From positions 1 to 19,698 of the forward strand of contig JAAAUF010000790.1 in the NCBI GenBank assembly GCA_015499985.1: a DNA stretch of 19,698 nt, in the 5' to 3' direction. The first letter of the stretch is position 1. Each line of letters opens with the position of its first letter. The notes beneath the pieces are model-generated. The model saw nothing but the letters and a program-made list of their open reading frames with translations, had not been told where the DNA came from and did not search any database. The DNA is from Haplosporangium gracile (taxonomy: Eukaryota > Mortierellomycota > Mortierellomycetes > Mortierellales > Mortierellaceae). A program made the position numbers and the translations under genes. Shown piece by piece: positions 1 through 8,833 of the stretch.

Positions 1-26
1 TTTTTTTTTTTTTTTTTTTTTTTTTT
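1..26. repeat. Poly-T tract at contig edge
   Basis: An uninterrupted run of 26 T opens the window. With the (CT)24 run at the other end, it most likely marks an assembly break in low-complexity DNA. It could also be the remnant of a longer homopolymer. Confidence 0.9.
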
Positions 27-397
27 GGAATGTCCGTTGAGGCGCATAGACTAGGTCTGCGCACTTTTTCCTAGAGAGTCAGAACAAAAGAGCAAAAAAG
101 TGTGGAACAGACCCAGGGTGTGTAGTTAGTAGCTTCAGCTACATGTTCTAAAAGACTCTAATTCACTAGATTCGATCATGAAAATGAAGCACTACAGTTA
201 CAAAGCCCAAGTATATGCAACTGTGAAAGCGTGATGTTTTCGTTCTTTTTTATAAAGAAACAAGACTATGATATCTAGAACATGCGATAAAAGATAGGGT
301 TGGTTGATTGAGAAATGCTGGTAAAAGGGTGAAAGGGTAGAAGGGATGAAAAGAAATGAAAGAGAAAAATGAATAGAGAGAAAGAAATAAAGGAGTT
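27..397 (-). other. 3' flank of MPP10
   Basis: This stretch of about 370 bases lies downstream of the MPP10 stop codon on the minus strand and should hold its 3' UTR. I see no supported gene on either strand. The reading frames that cross it are frame-shadows of the last MPP10 exon running into A/T-rich DNA. No AATAAA hexamer stands out on the minus strand, so the polyadenylation site is not placed. Confidence 0.6.
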
Positions 398-2728
398 TTA
401 CAGTTTGAGTTTTGCACTCTTGTCGGCTTCGGCATTGGGTCCACCTTTGATACTCGACCGCTTGTTGCCGTCGCGATCGATGAAACTGATGCCCTTCTGT
501 CCAGACAAATTCTTGACCGCATCCATCTTGTCGCGAACAATCGTCTTGGCATTGCCCTTGTCGCCCACCTGGCGACCCAACCGCCGGTCCTTGGCCTCTC
601 TCTCTGCTGCACGCTCGGCCTCCTTCTGGGCCCGCTCCTTGTTCTCGGCCTTCTTGGCCCGCTTGGCTGCAGAACGCTTGCGCTTCCTCTCTGCCTGCTC
701 CAACTCCGTGTCGCCCTTGACTGGTGCCTTGCCTGCAGAGTAAATTTCCTCGGGGGCCAACATGGCCGCATCTGCCACACCGACAGGGATCGCCTCCTCC
801 ATACTGATTGCTGGCGCGTTGGTAACAACTGTGAGCTCGGCCTTGACAGGCTTGGGTGTATAATGCCAGTTGCTCAACGAGTCGAGCTTCTGACAAAGAT
901 CCTGCCAGAGTCCCGTAATTTCCTCGTGCTTCTTCTCCAATGCCGCCTCGCGTTCGCTCATCACTGGTCCAGAAGTCGATGTCTGGCGGACATAATCGTC
1001 CTCGTACAATTCGGCAAGCGACTTCTTGGACTTTTCGTCCGAGATCTCGACTCTGGAGGATGGGTTGAACGCCTTGTTGTTGGGAGCAGCCTTACGAACG
1101 ACATCGCTCCAGTTGCCGGCCAAGATACGCTCCTTGATCATGTCCTCGAGAGTTTGTGTCGATTCTGCGGTGATAACGGGGATAGGCTTGGCAACAGTCT
1201 CAAACTCGAGGTCCTCCTCCAACAGACTGTTCAGGGGGCGATCTGAAGATGAAGCTTCTCCCTTCTTGGTCCAGTCCTTGGCCGCCACGTTCTCTTGTTC
1301 CAATGCCTCAATCTGTTCCTTCATTTTCCTTTGCATCTGCTCGTGTTTTGACAAGTTTTCTATAATAGCAGGGTCAATGTAAACGCATTAGTAAACTTGA
1401 TACTGCTAACATTAATGTAAATGTGTATATTCATGCGGTAGCGCACGTAAGAACATCTTACCAGGCTGGGTCTCCTCCTCGTCGAGTCCAAATAGGTTAG
1501 AGACTCTGTCTCCGAGCTCGTTTAATTCTGTGGCATCATCATTCTCCTCCTCCTCCTCGGCGTCCTTCATCTCCATGTCCTCGTCCTCGCCTTCGTTGAT
1601 GGACTTCTTTCCAAAAAAGTTGTCCTCCTGCTCTGGTCGACGCTTAGGCTTAGGCCTGTTTGTCTTTCCTATTGCTAAAGGCGCGAAGAAGTCCTTGTAT
1701 GCAACATCTAATTACATGGTAACAAAGGTTACACAATGAGTATTATGAATCTGAAATGCGCAAATGGTTTTGACATTCATGACCAAGTATGTACGAATGG
1801 ACTTACCGTGAGCATCAACCTCGTTCTCGTTCTCCTCCATATCCTCGTCATCTTCACCACTGTCGATCAAGTCGGGATCTGCAAAGTAGTCAATCTCCTC
1901 CTCATTCTCATCGGGCTCCTTCTCGTCCAACTCATCCTGCTCCTGCTTCTCGGTCATGGCGTTGAACTCATCAAGGTTAAAAAAGTCATCGTCGACTTCT
2001 GAGGTCCTAGACTTCTTCTTGACAGGCAAGGCAAGATCATCCAAATCCTCCTCTTCCTCCTCATCATCTTCCTCATCTTCATCCTCCTCCATATCTTCCT
2101 GATCGTCGCCAAATCCGTTTGATCCAGAACCCTCCTCGAGATCGTCCTCGCCAGAGAAGCCCTCAGTATCGTCCATCTCCAAGCCCATATCGTCCTCGTC
2201 AAGATCTAGGCTCATTTCAGCCTCATCTTCCTCGCCCTCTACTTCTTCATCCTCGTCTTCGAGGTCGGCTGTTGGCTGTGCTCCTGCCATCTTGCTGAAC
2301 TTCAAGTTCTTGATCTCTGCCTTGAGGTATGCGAGGAAAGGCGTGTTCTGCATGTGAATCTCCTCCCAGATCTGGTCATTGTCAAATCCGTCAACAAAGA
2401 GCTCCTCCAGCATAGATCCCTGTCCCTTTAATGATCCAGTCTCGGTCGACTTTCCTATAATACAATCACGAACAAAGGGGTAAGAGAAAGCGGTTCAATT
2501 GGTTAAAGTGTCCGTGGAAAAGTTCATGGCTACACGTCGTCAGATAAAAGAGCTCTCCTGGAAGAATGTTGCTGTTGCTTTACCAAGGTCATAGAGGTAT
2601 TTGGTGACTGACTTTGCCTGCTCGGCAGAGGTCTCGTTTCTAGTGAGGAAGACCTCTGGCTTGTCGAGGACCTGCTCGTTGAAGGACTGAAGCATGACCT
2701 CATTGGGCATCGTCTTTTCCGCTGCCAT
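398..2728 (-). CDS. MPP10: U3 snoRNP / SSU processome protein MPP10
   Basis: MPP10 joins Imp3 and Imp4 in the nucleolar small-subunit processome, bound to U3 snoRNA, and is needed for early 18S rRNA cleavages. The spliced model has four exons (2728-2584, 2454-1807, 1707-1462, 1359-398) whose phases all match, giving 666 residues, in the usual size range. Visible hallmarks are the segment with core FVDGFDNDQIWEEIHMQN near residues 69-86, a long Asp/Glu-rich stretch at about 112-196, a VAYKDFF motif at the start of exon 3, and a Lys/Arg/Ala-rich basic helix near the C terminus typical of the family. Donors are GTAAAG, GTAAGT and GTAAGA; acceptors are TAG. The start is the first ATG (MAAEKT) before the conserved N-terminal region. 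The ULP1 gene ends about 300 bp upstream in the same orientation. Family assignment is firm; exon edges are inferred from phase and consensus. Confidence 0.95.
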
Positions 2729-2950
2729 TTTCCTTTTTTTTGTGAAGAGTTTAGGAGCGGGTGTGAAGAGGAGAATATGGAATGCCAAGGGAGAAGGCCA
2801 AGGGAGTTGACTGTCGGAGTGATGGTCGAGCTGTTGTGTGAGATGTAAGCAAGTGTGTGTGTGCGCTCTGAGGACCAACAAACAACAATAAAAAAAAAAG
2901 AAAAAGGGTGTAAACAAAATGTGGGTGGCTTGTTTCTATCACGTGGAGCG
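2729..2950 (-). promoter_or_regulatory. MPP10 upstream region with CACGTG E-box
   Basis: This gap lies between the ULP1 3' end and the MPP10 start, so it should carry the MPP10 leader and promoter. On the minus strand the leader is pyrimidine-rich, as with the other genes here. A CACGTG palindrome at 2940-2945 lies about 215 bp upstream of the ATG; in fungi this core is bound by Cbf1/Pho4-type bHLH factors. Function is inferred only from position. Confidence 0.35.
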
Positions 2951-2957
2951 ATTTATA

Positions 2958-2963
2958 TTTATT
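2958..2963 (-). terminator. Polyadenylation signal of ULP1 (AATAAA)
   Basis: AATAAA on the minus strand lies about 65 nt after the ULP1 stop codon, inside an A/T-rich stretch. The overlapping ATATAAAT at 2951-2958 could instead serve MPP10 as a TATA-like element, so the two transcripts may abut here. Confidence 0.5.
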
Positions 2964-3027
2964 TGCTGTAAGTCAGGACTTCGCCCAAGAAGTGCCAGGT
3001 CCAGAAAAGGAGATTAAGAAAGCCCCA

Positions 3028-5676
3028 CTAAAGGCTCCTGTTTATTATATTCAAAACAATCTTCTTCCTCAAATACGGCATCTCTTCCTGAGAAAACTCA
3101 AATGTCTCCGCACCACGACTCTTGAACTCGATAAATGTGCAAGTGAAAACGCCACAATCGTACCCATTGCGCTGTCTTGGAATATCCTTCGGACACTCGT
3201 TCTCCCACCCTTCAAAGTCAAAAGGCTTCTTTTGTTTGTCCTTGCTCTCCATATCCAAATAGTCACGAAGAATCTATGAGGGGGATGTAGAAGGACGAGC
3301 GATTAGTTGAATTGTTCATAATTGACTCCGTTATTCTCACGCGATAAAGCTCGATTGGAGATGAAAGACGTACAAGGAAGACCTTTGGATTGTTCCCCAG
3401 AAGAGAATCATAGTAAGCTATGCGCTTCCTCTTCATATCGATGACTGCCGAAGTCCAATGATTTCCTGAGCAGTGGATGGGAACCAATATGTAGTCCATC
3501 ACAAAGATATTGTCCTAGCACGCAAGTTACAAGCGCATTGTTAATCAAATGAAACGCATAGAGGACGCCACAACAAATCTACAGTACTTGATCATCAAGA
3601 TGATCATCCTTACTTTTTTGGTCCACCTCCTGACTTTTTCATATCCGAGCTCGCTCAAGGTCTTGTAGAAAAAAGTTTTGAAGTAATGCACCTTAGGCAA
3701 TGAGGTCGATCCTTTGCTCCGAGACATGATCAAATTTCCGTAAAAATTGATGACCTCGTCGTTCAGCCATTCTCCAGGACAGAGCGTTTGAATGTCCCTC
3801 CTTGTGACTCCAACATTAAATCCCTCGGCAACAATATCCTCTCCTTTTCCGGATCCCAAAGCAACAGCAACCTAGGCAGCAAGAAACGATGCTATCAATT
3901 AATGCACGTTCATTGATCCCCAGCCGACACTTAAAGCGCATGTCCTGAGTCTATTGCTGCTTACCTGTTTTTCGTCATCATTTGTCAGTGGCACAAACTC
4001 TTCCTTCTTCTTCCTTGCGGCAAGCTATTTAGAGAGGCATTATCAATATCGGCAATTATATAAAAAATGATGCTTGATGCCAACTCTTTCAATATATTGG
4101 CATGTAATTGGTGCATACCTCTTTTTCGATTCTATCGTGCTCATCCAGAACGCTTTGGTGACCAGGCGTCCTTTCTTGCTTCTCAATACTAATGAAAAAC
4201 AAACGATAATATTAGATGCGGTTCTCTTTAAGTCATGGCCTTCGTAACGCTGTACTTCTGAACATCCTGCAATCACAAAATGCTCACCTTGGAAGGTTCC
4301 TACTCACAAGATTCCTGATGTTCCGCAGCCAAGCCGGCTCTCGGTTGCCTTGGTACTAGTGTAGCAAAAATGAAATGCATTGTAAGAATCAAGACGCTAC
4401 AAGAACTGAGATGTGGCGACATTTAAGATTAATGAAAACTGTCCCAAAGGAAAATTGTTATGTTTGATCCGTACTTTAGTTCTGAGCCATGCTGGTTGTC
4501 GAGGTCCAAGCCGCCTTTCCGTTTCCGAGTCATCTCCATCCAGCGACTGGTTAATGGCCCTGAGACGACGATTTTCTGCAACCTCATCAGCATATGAAGA
4601 CGTGGACTCTCTCCTTGATCCCCACACTGACGCTCTGTCCGACTTTAAAGCACCAATGGTTGCATCCAAAGCCTGCTTCACGCGGCCTATGAGAAATAAG
4701 AGGAAAGGGTGCCCGTTAGCGAACGCGATCTAGATGTATCAAAGAAATCTAGGGGTTTATATCTGCCGCCATCTGCACTTACTCTCGTCGTTAGTGTAAG
4801 GTGGTGACTGGGCAGGAGAGTCGTCCTTGTCGTACTAGATACAAAAGAGGTCATATAACATATACAATTGGTCAATATACGCTCAGCGGGTGTCCCTGTG
4901 CGTGAATTGTAGCTGCGCGGGCGTATGTTATCCAGCATTCCTGATGTTTACCTTGGCAGACTGAAAGAATGAAGTTGCTCTCTGTGTCTTGCCGGCGTAC
5001 ATCCGTGGGCGAGCCTTAAGTAATGACTTGTCGTTGAATCGGCTTTGCCCCAGTGCCCCAAACCGAGTTGATGGTTGCAGACGGTGGCCAGCACTGCTGG
5101 GGGAAGGTGACGAAGCAAGGGGAGAGTGCGCCTCGCTCGATATGGATCCATTTCGTGCAGCGTCGTTCGTAGAAGATGAGAACAGTGAAAACCGGTCCCG
5201 AAAGTCGACAGGGGTGAAATTAGGCGGCTTGGTGTAGGGTTCAAGGCGATATGGTTTTCCTGGTACAACGTCCTGGTCCTCATTCGGCCCCAACGATGAG
5301 ATTGAGTCTGCGTAAAATAGCGAGCGAAGCGGGTTGTCCCGATCCGCATTAATTGGTTCTGGTTTGCCCCTGACGGTGTATGTCGGTTCAGGGCTATTGG
5401 GATCAGGGTAAGCGCCAACCCAGTCTCGCTTCTTCCTCTGCTGCTCAAAAGCTAGTTGTCGCATTATATGAATAAAATTGTTGTATATCTTTTGATTAGT
5501 CGTTCATGCCTTCCTTCCGTCGATTGCGTCTTACTGATAAGAGGTGAATTACCAAGGGAGGCGTAGGACTTAAGGTTGAAGATGGAGCTCAGCTCATCAA
5601 GACTCTCTGCGAACCAGTGTTTGGCCTTCTTTGGGAGTGTTGACTTGTCGACGGATGCCTTGCGTTTAGTCGACAT
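3028..5676 (-). CDS. ULP1: Ulp1-type SUMO protease (C48 family)
   Basis: This cysteine protease matures SUMO and removes it from target proteins; Ulp1 itself acts at the nuclear pore. Ten exons keep phase throughout (5676-5535, 5451-4952, 4834-4783, 4686-4475, 4355-4288, 4188-4119, 4024-3965, 3871-3614, 3514-3374, 3273-3028) and give 582 residues. The catalytic domain fills about residues 369-582: substrate motif GEWLNDEVINFY, catalytic His473 (NHW), Asp490 (YYDS), Gln535 (PRQRNG) and Cys541 (YDCGVF). The His-Asp spacing of 17 and Gln-Cys spacing of 6 match my recollection of yeast Ulp1. The N-terminal 370 residues are Ser/Pro-rich and poorly conserved, with a charged helical stretch just before the catalytic domain. 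The start is the ATG of MSTKRKAS; in-frame sequence upstream has no ATG. Ulp2-type enzymes are the alternative, but the C-terminal position of the domain favours Ulp1. The exon 1 and exon 5 donors have competing sites. Confidence 0.93.
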
Positions 5677-6278
5677 TGCGAAGAGTGCTGCCAAAGGCCT
5701 TTGTTGCTGAGAAGTGGCGGCGTTGTGTTCCTTGTTTGGTTTGTGGTTCAACTACGTTTGTTTATGGGTCTGCTTGGTGATGTACTGTCCTGCTGTATGT
5801 GTTTTTCCACAGAGAGAATTAGTTTCCTTGTAGTATTAGCGGAAAAAAAGAGACGGTCCTGCTGAGAGCGTGAAAGTGTCGAGTGATGCTGCTTGGTTGG
5901 ATGTGGTTGCTGATGAGGAAGTGTGATGTGGAGAGAAGAAAGAAAAGAAAGGAAAGAAATAAAAGTGAGAACAAAGGGCGATCGCGCGTTCAGGTTTCGT
6001 TTTTTGCGTCGTTGTCGTCGTCGTCGCACACAAATTTATATCTCAAGCTCGCGTCACTCGCTCGCCGCCAAATCCCTGCAATTTTGTTTGCATTTGTGGC
6101 TTTTTTCATTTAGAACTGGAAGTGAACACTGAAAAAAAGCGTCGTCTATCGCTTACCTGTCCAGTTCTGTTGCTCGAACTTTCCTTTCTCTTCTTTCTCT
6201 TCTTTTTCTTCTTTCTCTTCTTTTTTTTTCTCTTGTTCATTCATTCAACTCACAACTCACCACAACTACGCATCAGTA
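5677..6278. promoter_or_regulatory. Divergent ULP1/HGH1 promoter region
   Basis: About 600 bp separate the two divergent starts. A pyrimidine tract of TTCTTTCTC type at about 6180-6236 precedes the HGH1 ATG. A matching purine tract at about 5934-5967 reads as pyrimidines on the ULP1 strand. Between them are a GTC triplet run (about 6009-6026) and TATAAA on the minus strand (6035-6040). CT-rich leaders next to transcription starts are common in fungi. No gene was found here; the reading frames that cross it are low-complexity. Confidence 0.6.
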
Positions 6279-8232
6279 ATGGAAGCACAAATCGTTGAGG
6301 TGCGTACACCAACAACAACAGCAACGAATAATAACAAGTGCAGGAATCTTTGCAAAATAAGAAAAGAGCTCGGAATAGCTGACACTGGAAACAATAAGGA
6401 GATTAACTTATGGCATTGCTTCTGCTTCGCCCACCCGGAACTCGCTCAAATAGCTCTTGCCCTTCTTGCATGACGGCAGAATGGAGGTAATACTTGTACT
6501 CTACAAGTTTTATTCGTCCTTCTTGGAAACCCCTTCGCTGCAATGCATTGGGCCCTTCTCTCCGCGTTCAATTGACTGACAAAATACTTCGTATTTTTTT
6601 TTCTCACGATGGAATAGGTTCGCCAAATCGCCATCCACAACATCGTCTCCTTCACAACTCCCTCCTCAGAGTTTTTCCACGTCTTTTTGAAGAACGCCAA
6701 GTCTCTGACGAAGGATTTGAAGACATTAGTCAAGGACGACACGGTATGAGCACCTAAGGAGGACTATGTTGTTTGTAGGAATTTGTTCTATGAGGTTCCA
6801 ATTGACCGCAGCAGTACAATGGTGGCCTATAGTGTACCTACTAATCATACCTTGTATACTCTAATTTTCATGAACGTTGTAGACCATTGCCCACGATGCT
6901 CTCCGCTCCCTCATTAACCTTTCAGGAGAGGCTGTTGTTTGCGTCGAGCTGGATGATAACGACTTTATTAAGTTCCTTATTTTCAACATCATCATCGTAA
7001 GGACAAGATTCGCAAGACTATTCGGGACATTACGATGGATAATATTTCGACTTCTTCAACATTGTTAACACTCCTCTGTTCTTGTTTTCGACAATATAGT
7101 CCAAGACCAACATCTTGTCGGATTTGGGATGCATGTTGTTGTCCAATATGTGCAAGAACGATGGCATTGCTACCAAGGTTTTGGCCTTAGAGGGCAAGCC
7201 TGTCGCTGGACTCACCACTGGAACCACGGCAGTTGCCCAGTTGGCCGATATCTTTTTGAAGGGGACCGACAAGAGTTACAATCCTAACTGCACTTACGAC
7301 TTTTTGGCCAGTGTCTTCGCTACCTTGGCTGCGGTAGGTTGAAGTCGGCCTTTTATTTTTTGCTGTGCGCTTTTGGAGAATACTTTGTAATTGTGTGATT
7401 GACCCTTTGGAACCATTGGATTTTTTTTTTCCTGAAATAGCTCCCCCGTGGACGCTCGCTTTTGTTCACCAAGGACGAGGAAAACCTTTCACCACTCTCC
7501 AAGATTGTCTGCTTCACCGAGCACCCCAACTTGATCCGTCGTGGAGGCTGCATCACTGCCATCAAGTACGCGCCTCTGGAACCACAGATGTAAATTGTGG
7601 GCATTTTTCGAACCGGACTTCGCCCAATACTAACCATTCGTGTTGCTCTTCAATCTTGCTTGCACTTTTTATTTCTCAGGAATGCCAGTTTCGCTGTTGA
7701 GCACCACCCCGCCTTATTGGACGAGAGCGACATCAACGTCCTTACTTACATCTTGCTTCCTCTCTGCGGTCCCGAGGAGTTTGACATCGACGTAAGTGAG
7801 CCGCGCTATGGCCCCTGTGGGAGTTTATTTTTTTTTGTTCTGTGTACCAAGCTGGATCTTGTGACTCCTGGACACAAAACACTAAACCTTGTTTTTTTGC
7901 TTTTTGCCTGATGGTCTATACATGTTACCTAGGATATGGAGGGTATGCCCGAGGATATTCAGCTTTTGCCCCCGACGAAGACCCGTGAGGCTGATGCGCA
8001 TTTGCGGGAAACACTTTTGGAAGGCTTGATTCTATTGACATCGACCCGCGAGGGACGCGACTACCTTCGTGAGAAGAAGACGTACCCTGTTATCCAGAAG
8101 ATGCACGCAGCAGAGACGGTGGATGATGTGCAGGAGATTGCTGAGCGTATTGTCAACATGTTGATGAGAGATGAGGGTGGCGAGATTACAGAGATCAAGG
8201 AAGACAATGAGGACGGTATTAGCGAGGTGTAA
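6279..8232 (+). CDS. HGH1: HGH1 family chaperone for translation elongation factor 2
   Basis: Hgh1 is a cytosolic ARM-repeat protein that recruits the chaperonin TRiC and Hsp90 machinery to fold eEF2. Eight exons (6279-6299, 6454-6486, 6618-6743, 6883-6996, 7100-7333, 7441-7565, 7680-7791, 7933-8232) stay in phase and give 354 residues, close to the family size. The N terminus across exons 1-3 reads as the ARM start LLPFLHDGRMEVRQIA. Exon 5 has the conserved SDLGCMLLSNMCK segment, exon 6 an HPNLIRRGG motif, and exon 8 the C-terminal LTSTREGRDYLREK block of the old DUF384 domain, ending in a short acidic tail. The first two exons are only 21 and 33 nt and would be missed by ORF calling. An AATAAA follows the stop by 13 nt. 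Family assignment is firm; the short first exons rest on phase, splice consensus and fit to the ARM motif. Confidence 0.93.
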
Positions 8233-8245
8233 ATTAACGTTATGT

Positions 8246-8251
8246 AATAAA
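8246..8251 (+). terminator. Polyadenylation signal of HGH1 (AATAAA)
   Basis: The hexamer follows the HGH1 stop codon by 13 nt on the same strand. This is close but plausible for a short fungal 3' UTR. Confidence 0.5.
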
Positions 8252-8482
8252 CTACTTGTCAATACTTCAAATTTACCTTGCTTGTAACATTTTTTTGGTG
8301 GCGCTATTGTTACGGTGCGTCAGGGCATTTTGTGAAGAACAACATGTAGTACGAAATAGTACTACACAATTAAATCCTTAATTCAGCTTCTACTCCAACA
8401 TACTACACACGCTAATACAACTATATCCTACTCGCAACTCACTACGGCTCGCGCACTATCTACATACTACGACCTCACAACG
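8252..8482 (+). promoter_or_regulatory. Upstream region of the first F-box ORF
   Basis: About 230 bases between HGH1 and the short F-box ORF. The final 110 bases are rich in CTA/ACT words and lack G, like an unstructured leader. No gene was found. Confidence 0.35.
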
Positions 8483-8728
8483 ATGATCTATACCCCAGAG
8501 CTACTCAACAGCGTCGCATCGTTTCTGGACTCAAACTCACACCTCGCCTATGCGAAGGTCTGCCGCCAGTGGAGAGAAGCCTTTTTGCAATTCTGGCGAA
8601 CATTTGAACTCTGCCAAGAAAGGAAAAAAAAGGCTCAATTGATTGGCTCACAAGGATTGAGCCACAGGCCAAAACCGCTTGAAGAAGTGGCCAAACGACA
8701 GGTTCAGATAGAGGGCGCGCTCTATTAA
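8483..8728 (+). CDS. Short F-box-only ORF, probable truncated paralog
   Basis: The ORF encodes 81 residues. Residues 1-42 match the F-box of the downstream copies: the xPELL start, SYLD-like core, VCRQWREAF and FWRTF motifs parallel PEIL, SYLD, VSRQWRTDF and LWRTF in the intact gene. F-boxes bind Skp1 in SCF ubiquitin ligases. After residue 42 the similarity stops; the rest is Lys/Gln-rich and the frame closes at TAA. None of the leucine-rich substrate-binding part is present. It begins the tandem array, about 105 bp before the second copy. It may be a relic whose 3' part was lost, or a small expressed F-box protein; the sequence alone does not decide. Confidence 0.45.
   Translation: MIYTPELLNSVASFLDSNSHLAYAKVCRQWREAFLQFWRTFELCQERKKKAQLIGSQGLSHRPKPLEEVAKRQVQIEGALY
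8632..8663. repeat. 8-bp inverted repeat
   Basis: GGCTCAAT (8632-8639) and ATTGAGCC (8656-8663) form a perfect 8-bp stem with a 16-base loop. It follows an A8 run, just where the short ORF loses similarity to its paralogs. It may be chance, or scar DNA at a rearrangement point. Confidence 0.4.
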
Positions 8729-8833
8729 ATGCGTCCCCCTCTCACTCCCTTTCTCTCTTTCTCTTTTCTATGCTGTCACCAATTTCTGGCTTTACCGCAG
8801 CAAGCGCGCATCCGTCGACACCCTCCCTCACTC

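Noticed and set aside
198..896. Minus-strand frames of 232 and 192 residues overlapping the MPP10 last exon
   Set aside because: They are frame-shadows of the MPP10 exon and run into A/T-rich non-coding DNA; no family features.
4255..4275. 11-nt micro-exon in ULP1 giving DVQN
   Set aside because: It keeps phase but needs a 41-nt intron and a weak donor; the single 99-nt intron from GTGAGC with a CTAAT branch site is simpler.
5677..5751. ULP1 start further upstream at 5751
   Set aside because: The codon there is TTG and no in-frame ATG lies before 5676.
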